Below, one piece after another: positions 37,751-48,168 of a DNA stretch of 64,000 bases. The stretch covers positions 2,380,269 through 2,444,268 of the forward strand of contig JACBWW010000045.1 in the NCBI GenBank assembly GCA_020086605.1, read 5' to 3'. The stretch is from Lanius collurio. Lineage: Eukaryota > Chordata > Aves > Passeriformes > Laniidae. Both the position numbers and the translations under genes were made by a program. The stretch's first letter is position 1; each line of letters begins with the position of its first letter. The notes under the pieces are model-generated. The model saw only the letters and a program-made list of their open reading frames with translations. It ran no database searches and was not told the origin of the DNA.

Positions 37751-38713
37751 CAAATAATCTGTGTTTATTTATTTATGTATTTTATGTCTATATATTATTT
37801 TTTTCCTGCCAGACACCTCCAGGATTAGAGCATGAGCTCCGTGGCTGAGACTTCGCATCCTTGGACAACCCCTCAGCAGCCTGAGTCACTCCATCACATG
37901 GAATTGGCCACACTGAGCCAAAATAACCCCAAAATGTGCATTTTGGAGAGTGCCCCGTGAAGTATGAGGGGTGTGTCCCCAAGAAGTGTGTCAGCAGTAG
38001 GTGGCAGAAGGACAAGGAGATGCCACCACAATAAAAGAGTCTCTGTGGGTGGGGCACAGCTCCGGGTGCACAAATCCCACCTGGAGCTGCCGCAGGGACA
38101 GTTCCCTTCTGGTTCCTGCCCTGGGCGAGGAGGTGAGGCGGCAGCCCAGGTGGGGACGCGGGGTGTGACAGCGCGGAGCCCAGCGCTTGCACACCGCAGG
38201 CCCCTGGGGAGGGAGAGAAGGAGGAGGAGGGGGATTCCAGCTCTGCACATCCCGCTGGAAGAGGCGCCGAGCCCTGGGAAGCTGTTGTTTCCCGAGAGGG
38301 GCAGAGTCCCCTCGGCTGGGCTGTGCTGGGATGGGGAGGGAATGTCACCGCCCGGGTGTGACAGTCAGGTGATGCCACAGCCAGGAGCTGTCCCTGGCTC
38401 AGGATGGCTGCGGAGCCCTCGCCAGCTGCCCCTGATGTCCCAGGAGCTGGCACAGCCTGTGTCTGGCACGGGAAAACTCCCCCAAACCCTCTCAGCTTTC
38501 CTACGTGCCACCTCTGCCTCCTGGCATTTGATGTCACAGCGGGTCCGGCCGGTCACCTGAGCTGCCTCCTCCCCATCCCGCCGTTTCTCTTTCCCTTCCC
38601 TGTGGCTTTTGTGCCGTTTTTTCCCCCTCTGCGAGCTGATGTCTTTCTTTTCCCACTTCCGTAGCTACGAACACCCACATGCCTTATCTCCTTCCCCCAT
38701 CCCATCCTGGAGC

Positions 38714-38721
38714 CTATTTAT
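38714..38721 (+). promoter_or_regulatory. TATA-like box upstream of the GARP/NRROS-like gene
   Basis: The motif TATTTATA lies 77 nt upstream of the start codon, with GC-rich sequence following it. The distance leaves room for a start site near 38745 and a short 5' leader of about 50 nt. Confidence 0.55.
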
Positions 38722-38797
38722 ACAGCGCCTGGCTCCTGCCCAGCCTGCCAGCGACGCCGCAGGAGCGGGACGGGGCTGGCGGCGCCCGCAGCCCAAC

Positions 38798-38902
38798 ATG
38801 CTCTGGGCTGCTCGGGGATGTTTCCTGCTCTGGCTGCTCTCGGCCATCCTCAGAGCCCGGGCTAGCCCGGAGGCGAGGCCCAGCCCCGCGCTGTGCCAGC
38901 AG
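38798..38902 (+). CDS. GARP/NRROS-like gene exon 1 (signal peptide)
   Basis: A 105-nt coding part, 35 codons, phase 0, donor gtaagg. The start ATG has A at -3 and opens a hydrophobic signal peptide (MLWAARGCFLLWLLSAIL). The exon ends in ALCQQ, the first half of the N-terminal cap. Position, frame and signal peptide support this start. Confidence 0.88.
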
Positions 38903-41384
38903 GTAAGGCTGTTTTCCAAGGAGCACCTGGGCTGGGATGGCTCCAGCAGCATCCCTCTGGATCTCCTCCCTGTGGCTCTCACCTCCCTCCAGCCTCCATC
39001 TCTTTAACTTTCCCAGTTTTTCCTCTGTGTTCCTGTCTTTGAGATGGTCTCCTGTGAGATGGTCCCCAGCATCCAGATGCTCCCAGGTCCCTGCCATGCC
39101 TGAGGTGCTCAGAGGATGGAGCGCAGGGATTCCAGTGGATGTTGGTGAGGCAGTTGGGAGGGAGCCTGGATGCGGAGCAGCAGGTTTCTGTCGCCCTAGA
39201 AAGAAATCAACTCTCCCCATGCAGGTTCCCAGCTCCAGAGGAAACCAGGGCGAGAGGAAAGGTGGAGCCTACACAGCACCCTTGCTCTGCCTAAACAGGG
39301 ATGCTCTGGACCAGCTGGGCTTGGGAAGGGGGAGCAGTGCTCATTCCCACTTCTCATGCCCCATATTAGCCAGCAGCTGGCTCGCCTGGAGCTGTGGTTT
39401 GTAGCCCCCCCTCATTCCTACCTCTCCTGTCTCTCCACAGAGCCCCACGAAGGTGTCTTGCAAAGGAGTTGGCCTGCGGAAGTTTCCCAAGGAGCTTGGC
39501 CAAGGAATTAAGTACCTTGAACTCTCCAACAACTTCATCCAAAACCTGTCAGGCAGCAACATGCCAGGATTTGGGCAGCTGGAGTACCTGGATGTGTGCT
39601 TCAACCAGCTGGAAGCCGTGTCAGCCACAGCCCTGGCTCGGCTGCCTCGGCTGCACTCGCTCCTCCTGGGATCAAACCACCTGGACCGGAATTACTTGGC
39701 TAATGGGGAAGCTTTCCATCTGCTCAGGAATATAGAGGTCCTGGACTTGTCTGTGAATAACCTGGAGAGCCACATGGCCAGCTGGTACATCAGCAACCTC
39801 ACCAGCCTGAGGGTGCTGGATCTCTCTGGGAACACGATGACCAAGCTGCTGGCAGGGACCTTCCGGAGCTCACCGCGGCTGCGCCAGCTCGACCTCAGCA
39901 ACAACTACATCATGGAGATCCAGGAGGGAGCTTTCGAGCCTCTGGAAGAGCTGGAGGTGCTGAACTTGGCTTTGAATTCCCTGCACTGTATCTCTGGCTT
40001 CAGCCTCACACAGCTGCGAGTTTTAAACCTCAGCCACAACGCCCTGGAGCTGTTTTCCTCTGAGGAAGGAGCAGAGCCCTACCTGCTCCGAGTGCTCGAC
40101 TTGAGCCATAACAGACTCCTCTCGTTTCCAGAGCTCCCCAAAGCCCATGATCTCACACACTTAAACCTCTCCAACAACCTCATTGCTTCCCTGCTCCCAG
40201 GCTCACCCCATCCCAGGGAGTTTGTCCTGCTCTACAAGGAGATGCAGAGGTTCAACAGGACCGTGCATCCCGCGGCTGCTCTGACACACATGGCTGACCT
40301 GGATCTCAGCAATAACTGCCTGGAGCTGTTGCCATTTTCCTTTTTCCACAGCCTGGGTGCCCTGCACAACCTCAGCCTGGCAAGGAACTGTCTCCAGGAT
40401 GTGGCCAGGGAGTCTGTCTCCAATGGCACAGAGCTGTCCGTGCGCTCACTGGACCTCCACAGCAACGCCCTCCACGTGCTGCCACGCTGGTTCTTCGATT
40501 CCCTGCCTCACCTGGAATCCATGGATCTGGGCTCCAACAGCATTCAGCCTTGCGAGAGCCAAGGGAGTGACCAGGGAAGGGATTTGGGAGGGGATTCTCA
40601 CACATCAGCCCCCAGAGACACCTGCACCCCCTTCTACAACGTGCCTCACTTGAAGCACCTGAGCCTGTCCAAGAACAACATCTCCAGGCTGCAGCCCTAC
40701 GCCTTCAACCACACCCCGCTGTGCTCCCTGGACCTGTCGGGAAACAGGGACCTGTCCATGCCCACAGGAGCTCTAGGGGGGTTGGAGCTGTCCCTGCAGG
40801 AGCTCTCTCTGAGGGACAACCAGATGGATGAGAGCCAGGCAGCCCTGCCCTGCCTGGGCACACTCCGAGTGCTGGACCTGTCAGGCAACCACCTGAGCCT
40901 GCTGCCCTCGGAGCTTTCCTGCTCCCCACTGGAGAGCCTGGACATTCGGGATAACAACCTGCAGACCTTGGGAAAGCTGGGGAGCTGGTCCCGCAGCCTG
41001 AGGGCCGTGTCTGTGGCTGGGAACCCCTGGAGCTGCTGCTCGCTGGGCTGGCTGGACACGCTGCGTGCGGCCAGCGTGGCCGTGCTGGACCTGCCCCAAG
41101 CTCGTTGTACCTTCCAGGAGCACGGCCGGAATATCTCAGCCAGGATCACCGACACTCCCCGCTGGATCTGTCCCCAGCCCAAGGGCACTGCCTCCCTGGC
41201 TCTGCTCGTGGCCCTGATGGGCCTTTCCCTCCTCGGTGCCTGGGCTTTCTGCCTCCTGAGGAAAGGGAGGAAGGCTCCAGGATGTGCGGGACTCGGGAGC
41301 AACAAGGTGGGAGTCTCCCAGCCCCATCCCAAAGGAGAGGGACCAGCCGAGGAGAGGCCACCTGACAGCGTCACCAAAATGTAG
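38798..41384 (+). CDS. GARP/NRROS-family leucine-rich-repeat membrane protein (LRRC32-like)
   Basis: Two exons (38798-38902, 39441-41384) encode 682 residues. A signal peptide spans residues 1 to about 22, an N-terminal cap has Cys33 and Cys42, about twenty leucine-rich repeats follow, a C-terminal cap includes Cys567, Cys568, Cys591 and Cys612, one membrane helix lies near 617-641, and a basic tail of about 41 residues ends SVTKM. Length and layout match LRRC32/GARP (662) and NRROS/LRRC33 (692), which tether and help activate latent TGF-beta. Cys218 (in NSLHCISGF) and Cys352 (in RNCLQ) align with the two GARP cysteines (211, 350) that disulphide-link to the TGF-beta prodomain. Some repeats resemble NRROS more and others GARP more, so it is probably a third family member rather than either gene. 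The second exon carries nearly all repeats, as in the relatives. The ligand is not known. Confidence 0.92.
38903..39440 (+). other. Intron of the GARP/NRROS-like gene
   Basis: A 538-bp GT-AG intron, acceptor ctccacag. I see no repeat or conserved element in it. Confidence 0.85.
39441..41384 (+). CDS. GARP/NRROS-like gene exon 2 (repeats, membrane helix, tail)
   Basis: A 1944-nt exon with an open frame of 647 codons and TAG at 41382-41384. It begins SPTKVSCKGVGL and runs without interruption through all leucine-rich repeats, the CC-containing C-terminal cap, the membrane segment and the tail. The absence of stops over almost 2 kb and the regular LxxLxLxxN spacing show a functional gene. Confidence 0.95.
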   Translation, partial: SPTKVSCKGVGLRKFPKELGQGIKYLELSNNFIQNLSGSNMPGFGQLEYLDVCFNQLEAVSATALARLPRLHSLLLGSNHLDRNYLANGEAFHLLRNIEVLDLSVNNLESHMASWYISNLTSLRVLDLSGNTMTKLLAGTFRSSPRLRQLDLSNNYIMEIQEGAFEPLEELEVLNLALNSLHCISGFSLTQLRVLNLSHNALELFSSEEGAEPYLLRVLDLSHNRLLSFPELPKAHDLTHLNLSNNLIASLLPGSPHPREFVLLYKEMQRFNRTVHPAAALTHMADLDLSNNCLELLPFSFFHSLGALHNLSLARNCLQDVARESVSNGTELSVRSLDLHSNALHVLPRWFFDSLPHLESMDLGSNSIQPCESQGSDQGRDLGGDSHTSAPRDTCTPFYNVPHLKHLSLSKNNISRLQPYAFNHTPLCSLDLSGNRDLSMPTGALGGLELSLQELSLRDNQMDESQAALPCLGTLRVLDLSGNHLSLLPSELSCSPLESLDIRDNNLQTLGKLGSWSRSLRAVSVAGNPWSCCSLGWLDTLRAASVAVLDLPQARCTFQEHGRNISARITDTPRWICPQPKGTASLALLVALMGLSLLGAWAFCLLRKGRKAPGCAGLGSNKVGVSQPHPKGEGPAEERPPDSVTKM

Positions 41385-41412
41385 CCCAGACTGCAGCCAT
41401 CGGTCAGAACTC

Positions 41413-41452
41413 TAATTATTATTAATAATATTAATATTAATAATATTATTGT
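41413..41452. repeat. AT-only low-complexity run
   Basis: About 40 bp of TAA/TAT repeats directly after the stop codon of the GARP/NRROS-like gene, probably in its 3' untranslated region. Confidence 0.8.
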
Positions 41453-41581
41453 GGTTTAGGTCTCACTGGCACCTGTGGGATTTGCGAACGCGGTGGCAGG
41501 AGCATGGGGGGTGCTGGGCTCTGAGCCACCTCCCCTTCTCCAGCAGGATGATTCCCCCATCCCCTCTAATCCCTGCCAGGA

Positions 41582-41587
41582 ATTAAA
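41582..41587 (+). terminator. Candidate poly(A) signal ATTAAA for the GARP/NRROS-like gene
   Basis: The variant hexamer ATTAAA lies about 200 nt after the stop codon. No AATAAA is found closer, so this is the best nearby candidate, but it is weak and a more distal end is possible. Confidence 0.35.
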
Positions 41588-43711
41588 CGTGGGATTCGGG
41601 GTGCCATCACACATTCCCATCACTCAGCACAAGAAACCAAGCCCTGGGCTGGCTGCATTGATCACCCACCTTCCTCCACATCATGCTCAGCTGGATGGGA
41701 ATTGTCTCCATTGGGGCCACCTGGCTGTTTCCCAGCTTGCCCAGTAGCCCCTTTAAGAAGGTTTAATAGCTATACTAAATCCCTGCTGCTGCTCCTGAAG
41801 CATTCCCTCATCCAGGAAGAAGCAGCCAGGGAGTGGGAATGAGACTGGGAATGGAAATGGTGCTTGATGGTGACTCACAGTGCCAGGGAAGGGAGGGGGG
41901 ATCTGTGGGACCCTGCCCACCGCTCTGCTGCCTTTCCCTGCTGCAGATGCCAGGAGGACTTCCACCCTATCCTCACCCACTGGGACAGTGGGAATGGGAG
42001 AAGTAGGAGTCTGTGCTGTCCCTGGCTGGCATAAGATGTCCCACCCTTGGTGCCAGGACCCCTGAGGTGACAGTGGCAGAGGCAGCTGGTCCCAGCATGG
42101 GGTCAGTGCTGCCCAAGTTGTGGTCCTGGATGGATTTGGCACCCTCTGAGCAGCCCCCCCCAAAGCCAGGGATGATCCAGGGGCTCAGACCCCAGCTCAG
42201 GAAGGCAGCAGGAAGAGGTGTTGTGTGGGATTGTCACTGTGTGGTGATGTCCACCTGTCCCTTGAGTGACCTGTCCAGCTTCCCAGGGCAGAGTGGGAAC
42301 ACCTGAAGGGCTGAGACAGCTCCAGGAAGGATAAAACTGAGGCTGCAGTAAAAACTTTAATGTTTCACATCCCTTTGGTTCCACCTCGGAAGTCCCCAGC
42401 TGAGCCCAGTCACCTCCAGACACACCTGGTGGGTTGGAGCTGTGGGAACAAAAGGGTTTGGAAGTTACTTAAAATCCCAATTACTTCATTTTCTTCCTTT
42501 TTTTTTTTTTTTATTTCAAGCTTGTCATGGTTTTACTGGGAAGCAAGAAGGGCATTTGTGGTGTAAAATATGTCAGGGCTTCAGCTTCCTGTCCTTTGCT
42601 GGGCACCCAGCTCCAGGACCCCTGGTGACTTTGGTGGCCCCCACATTTCCACCCCTGCCTCAGTTTCCCTGTGACCCAGAGCTCTGTGCCCTGTCACAGT
42701 GAGTGGCTATGGCAGGGGAGCCTGTCACTGTGTCACCACCCTGCAGGACCCTGGGGACAGCCCCCCCTCCAGGGCTGCTGTTTGCTGGACCTCCTGCTCT
42801 CACACACACACTTCCCCTTGGAGCTCCTGTTGCCGTGTCCCTCTCGGGTCACACAAGTCCCGGTGTCACAGCCACCACAGCCTTTGTGCTCTCCCATCCC
42901 GGTGCTTCCCGGCTCCGTCCCCAGCGCTGTCCCCAGCTGATGTCCCTGGGGAGCCGCAGCCAGCCGGGCTCTGGGCATGGAGTGTCCCAGGAGCTGCTGT
43001 GCCCACTCCCCAGCAGTGTGTCCCCTGTCCTCAGGTGGCACCTGAACTCCCTGGAACAGGAACCTGCTGTCCCAGTGTCCCCAGGTGAGTTCAGACTGTC
43101 CCTGGGGCAGGGATTTGCTTTTCCAGTGCCCACCAAGTGCTGGGACAGCAGGTGGGTGAGCTCAGCACTTCCCTGATGCCATGCCAGCCTCCTGCGCCAG
43201 CACTTGGTGACATTGCAGGGACACTTCGGGGCCCAAAGTGCCTTCACTGGGTGTTTCTGGTGCATTTCTGTGGCCTCTGTTCCTCGTTTAACCCCTCCCC
43301 AGGCTGTGCTTCCCACTCATGTCAGCAGGAGATGTCCTGCCCTTTGTGCAGCCGCTCCCACCGGCATCTTCCTCGCGTTAGGCTCGGAGCTGGGGCCGGG
43401 CGGGGACACTGGGGCCGGGCGGGGACACCACGTACCACTGGGTGCTCAGGGACACCATGTGCTGCCGGCACTCGGTGCCAGGCGCTGCCTCGGGCATCCT
43501 GAGTGTCCCCAGCCGTGTTTATCCCGTGTCGTGTCCCCGCGGAGCAGCAGCTGGCAGGGGTTGACCCCTTCGGGGCAGTGGCACTTGGGGCCAGCGGCTG
43601 CTGATCCTGAAGTTTCTCTGAGGATTGAAGCATCTGCTGAAAAATGTACTAAAAATAGGGGGGGGAGAATCCTGGGGCTGGTGTCTCCCCACAGAAAAGG
43701 CTCCCAAATAA

Positions 43712-43755
43712 CTGGACTTGATCTTAGAGGGTTTTTCCAACCATAAGGATTGCAT
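43712..43755 (+). mobile_element. CR1 3' end remnant
   Basis: About 45 bp resembling the CR1 terminus: cttgatcttagagggttttt then ccaaccataaggattg. Weak and short. Confidence 0.55.
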
Positions 43756-46700
43756 AAAGCCCGGGTGAGGGGAGAAGAGGCAGAACTTCCCAGGCCAAGG
43801 AGGGGCTGTGAAGGTGCGGAAAATGAGCCAGGGTGATGGTGTTGGGTTATCACCGTTATTGATGTCCGTGTGCTTCCCCAGCTCGAAGGAAAATGGGATC
43901 CCAGGTTGTGGCCACATGGATTTGCCAAGAATTGAATCCAAGAGCAATGTCCCCTTCTTCCAGCCCAGGAGCAGGGCATGAGGTGAGCCTGTGTTGGCTC
44001 AGGGGACAACGAGGTGGCACCAAACCACATTGGTGTCCCCAGAACCAGCACGAGGCCAAGAGAAACCCAGGGTCTGTCCTGAGTTCTGCACTGCTCCTCA
44101 TCCGGAGCTTCCCGTGCTTTAGGCGAAATGGTTTCCCTATCCCAGGCATGTCTTGGCATCTCCAGCGTTTTCTTGATCCAAAAGGAGGGCAGAAGATCTG
44201 TAGAATATTAAATTTTGAACAAATAAAGCGGCGATGCCAAAAATGTTGCATTTTCCTGTCAGGCTGGAGGGTGGCGGGAGTGTAAATTTTGGTCTGACAA
44301 AAAAAGCAGCAGTGATTAAAATGTTGTGACCATTGACAAATTTTCTAGAGAACTGGTTGAGAAATCCAGCAAAACTCATTCTTTCCAGTGGAAAGCCTTC
44401 ACATTTGCCGGGATCTGCATTTTCAAAGAAGAGTAGATTTTTATCAGAAATTTCCACCGAGCTGTTTCACTAACCCAGGTGGAAATTACCTTCCCTCAAC
44501 TCACTTCAATTACAGCAGTTCTTCTTTTCCCCTTTGTCTTCTTTTTTTTTTTTTTCCCTGGACATGATCCAGAGCATCATCTGCTGCAGGAGCTGAAGGA
44601 TATCCTGGGAAGTGCCTGGCAGATCTCCCTCCTCGGGCCACCCCAGCATGGCAGAGCAAGGAAAGCGTTTCTCCTCCTCTGTGTTCAGACAGAGCCTCAA
44701 TTAACCTAAACCTCCCCAGTCCTGATAAGATAAGGAAGATAAGGCTCCCTTTCACCCAGCAGAAGGTACATCCCCTTCCAGAGGGCTGCTGGAGGTACCA
44801 TTTCTTTTATTTTCCCCGGTATTGCTGCAGTTCCCATTCCCAAATCCTTTGGATCTCATCAAGGCCCATCGTCCTGCCATGTTCCAGCTGCCTGGGATGT
44901 GCTCCTGGGGAGTGTGGCACTTTCCCTGTGGCTTTGGGACGGGACGAGAGGCTGGTGGCACCTCCAGGACACCGCCCTGTGTCCCTCCCATCCGCAGGGC
45001 TGCTTCCCATTATCCCTCCCTGCCACAGTGACTCCGTGACTGGCACAGCTCCCCTGGCAGCTCTTCCCAGCCCAGGGCCGAAGCCGGGCGTGTCGTTCAT
45101 GACACTTTTCCTCCTCTCCAGGGGTGCTGGCTGGGCTGGGACCTCCATCCCGAGGTGCCTCGGGCTGTGACAGATGGGGAACGTGTCCCACCGGGTTCCC
45201 CGGCCTTGCAGAGCCCTGCAGTGTCACCTCCCCGGGCTGGGGTGGGGGGACAGATGCTGCCACATGTTCTGCAGCTGGGTGCTCCCTCCCAGCTGTGCCT
45301 GGGCTGCCTGCACGGGGACACTGCCATGGGCACAGGCAGTGCCAGGGAAGTGTCACCTCGTGTCACATCCTCACAGCAAGTGCAGATCCGCTGGCCCTGC
45401 TCCCAGATTTGGGACTCTGTGTGGCTGTGGGGACAGGTGACACTGGGAGGTGGCTCTGCAGGATCAGGTCCCTGCCACCCCCAGCCTGTTCCCAGCACCT
45501 GTCCCGTGCTCTGCTCTGGAAAGAGGAAGAGGATGGTTTCCCTGAAGGAAGGCAGAGCTCCACGGCAGGAAGGGCTCCTGCCACCCAGGGTGATTGTCCC
45601 ACTGTCCCCAGGCTCCCGGTGTCCACCAGCAGCAGGAGTCTCATCCCCAGCCCCTGGGCTGTGGCAGGAGCTGGGACGTCAGTGCCACATGACCATGTGC
45701 CACCACCCCCTGCGTCACTGTCACCGCACTGGCACAGCCTCCACACAAAGGGATGTTGCTCCTCACGGGGTTGGTTGGTAGGTGAGGGTGGGGAACCAGG
45801 TTCTGAGGGGACACTGATGGTAGAGGAATCCCTGGAAGGTCCCTGGAGCCGCTCCTGAGCCTGGGAGCCACAGGCCATGGGGAGCTGGGACAGTGCGTGG
45901 GGACGCCGTGTGCTCACACGGGTCACAAACCACTCACGGGTGTTTGCTTTGGCCCCTGTCCGAGTGCCAGGAGTGAGGGACACCAACCTTTGGCCATCCA
46001 GGACAATTCTTTGCTGTTCCTCCACTAAAGCCTCATTCCAGGAGCTCTGACCCAGCACCAGCTCTGTCCCTTGAGCTCCTCCTGGAGCTGTCCCCTCCCT
46101 GTGTCCCCGGGATGGCAAACACCAGACAGGTGGGGGAGGGGGGGCCTTCCCAATGTTCTCCCAGCTCCTTTGGTCTCCCTGCTGCCAGTGAAGCCCCAGC
46201 TGAGGAAGGGAAGCCTCTCCTGGGCCGGGAATCCCCTCCTGTCTCCCTCCTGCCCACAGAGCCAGCCCAGCCTGGGAGGGGAAGGAAGGGGTATTTTTAG
46301 CACTCACCCTCCGGTTGTTCCAAGGATTGAGCTAAAAAGAGGAATTGACGTTCAAAGGAGGGCTGGCTTTGCTTTAAAAGGAAGGGGTTGCGTTTTTCCT
46401 ACTGCTCAGTCATTGCAAAACTTTCCTGTGAAGAGGGATTGGTAAAAATACCTCTGGTGGGAGGTGGCAGCCTGTGACATCGGTGCAGTTCCCCGTGCTG
46501 GCACTGCTCCCCTTGCCCAGTTCCCCGGGTCAACTCCCTTCCCAAAGCAAGGGATGGGGTGGGACTAAGCCCACCTGTCCTGGTGCTGATCCCAGCTCCC
46601 ATCACCTGTGAAGGCAATTCCCTCCTGCCAGCCCATCCTGGAGTGGTTCCTCTCTGCATTCCTGCTTCCAGCAGCTTTTCCTGACCACTCTCACAGCTTC

Positions 46701-47614
46701 TGAGCCTCCTGGGAACTCAGGTACCTTCCCAGCTGCCATCCAGCCCCTGTGTTGTCCTGGCAATGTCCTGGAGATTCTCCAGGTTCCAAAACAGGACCCC
46801 ATCCCCACCCTGAGGGGACGTTTACCTGGAAGCCACAAGGGACAGACCCCAAAACTCGGGATTTGGTGCTTAGGGAATACAGACTTGTTCCTCCTTTTCT
46901 CTCCTCCCTTTAACCAATCGTCTTGTAACCACTTGGGATTTGGGAGTGACCTGGGACTCTTCCTCAAGGGCCATTGCTGCAGCACAATGAGCTGTGGCCT
47001 TCGCATCCCAAGGGAATATTTTGGGAAGGACAACAGCTCAAGCCCTGTGTCCTGGTTTTAGTGCACACGATCCCAAGGCAAAGGAAGGTCACAAGGGGAC
47101 AATGCTCAACCATCCAGGCATGCCCTGACAAGGTGAGAGGTCACAGAGGGGTGACAACCAACTCCCAGTTTGGTTCTGTCAAGGAAAAGCACTTTCCAGA
47201 GAGAGGGGAAGTAGCACAGCCAGGGAGAAATTGAAAGCCTTAAAAGTGGATTTCAACCTGTGACCCTTTCCAAGACCTGGGGTCAGCTGGGCTTGTGTCA
47301 AATGTCACCTCCCACTCTGGGAAAATCCCGGCCTACCTGGTTCCTCATTGGCTCCAGGCAGCACTTTTGGTTTTGTACTTGTAGGAGGGAGAGATCCTGA
47401 GAAGTGCACCTTGTGACAGGCACGTGCCAGCCCTGGCTGTGGCACCCTGGGCAGCTCCTGCCTGCACTTCAGGGCTGGTGCCTGTGCCAGCTCGGGGATG
47501 TGCACTCCTCTGGGTCAAGGAAAATTGGGCTTTTTAAAGCTTTTTGTAAAGAAAAGAAGAAAAAAAAAAGATAGAAATTTTGGGCCTGTGCTGACCCTAC
47601 AGGAGGGTGCAGCC

Positions 47615-47835
47615 AGGGGGGTTGGGCTCTGCTCCCAGGGAACAACGGATGGGGACAAGAGGACACAGCCTCGAGCTGTGCCAGGGGAGGCTTAGTTGGA
47701 TATTAGGGAAAATTTCTCATGGGAAGGGCTGCCCAGGGCAGTGGTGGAGTCACATTCCAGCAGGGATTTAAAATCCGTGTGGATGTGGCACTTTGGGGAC
47801 GTGAGCAGTGCTGGCCTTGGCAGTGCTGGGGAAGC
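47615..47835 (+). mobile_element. CR1 LINE fragment
   Basis: Sense copy with gggctctgctcccagggaac, ccaggggaggcttagttgga and aggacgtg-like blocks; lies about 170 bp upstream of the WNT11B TATA box. Confidence 0.82.
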
Positions 47836-48003
47836 ATCCTGCAGTGCTCATCCCTCAACCCCCTCCCAGGTGCTGTTTGGGGACGGTCACTGTTAATGAC
47901 AGCTGGACCCCCCTCCAGCCCCTCCTTGTCCCTAACGCCGTGAATGGCACCGAAACCGCCTTTGTTCCCCTCCCCGGGGGGCAGGACTCGCCACCGCCGC
48001 CGC

Positions 48004-48009
48004 TATAAA
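48004..48009 (+). promoter_or_regulatory. WNT11B: TATA box of WNT11B
   Basis: A consensus TATAAA (in gctataaaagggg) 94 nt upstream of the WNT11B start codon, followed by a C-rich leader with repeated cccagtcc units. The spacing fits a start near 48035 and a leader of about 65 nt. Confidence 0.8.
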
Positions 48010-48097
48010 AGGGGTGGTGGGGCCGAGCAGCCCCAGCCCTGCTCCCAGTCCTGCCCCAGTCCCTGTCCCAGTCCCCATCCCAGTCCCACTGCCAGCC

Positions 48098-48168
48098 ATG
48101 GGCCGCTCCGCCGCCGCTGCCACCGCGCTGCTGTGCCAGCTCGGCCTCTCCGCAGCCATCCAGTGGCT
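48098..48168 (+). CDS. WNT11B: WNT11B exon 1
   Basis: A 71-nt coding part ending phase 2 at donor gtgagt. The ATG has G at -3 and +4. It encodes the signal peptide and AIQWL, matching GIKWL at the same junction in WNT11. Confidence 0.9.

Larger units (their letters stand above)
34951..38700. other. Intergenic, EDA to GARP/NRROS-like gene
   Basis: About 3.7 kb with one CR1 fragment (35482-35797), a 63-bp two-copy tandem repeat (36419-36544), a short TG/TA microsatellite (37725-37750) and GC-rich unique sequence from about 37350. Long open frames here overlap CR1 or are compositionally open; no gene is supported. Confidence 0.7.
41600..47990. other. Intergenic, GARP/NRROS-like gene to WNT11B
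   Basis: About 6.4 kb, GC-rich for most of its length. It holds a CR1 remnant (43712-43755), an AT-rich block near 44160-44460 and a CR1 fragment (47615-47835). Several open frames of 150-310 codons on both strands are compositionally open and show no domain; none is supported as a gene. Confidence 0.65.

Noticed and set aside
37788..38537. A 249-codon - strand frame just upstream of the GARP-like gene
   Set aside because: GC-rich promoter-proximal DNA without codon structure, splice signals or domains.
45124..45858. A 244-codon open frame on the + strand in the same region
   Set aside because: Same reasons; mutual overlap with the opposite-strand frame shows a stop-poor GC-rich stretch rather than a gene.
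45363..46307. A 314-codon open frame on the - strand between the GARP-like gene and WNT11B
   Set aside because: No recognisable family, low-complexity Pro/Gly/Arg content, overlapping equally long frames on the other strand, and no promoter or poly(A) signal in place.
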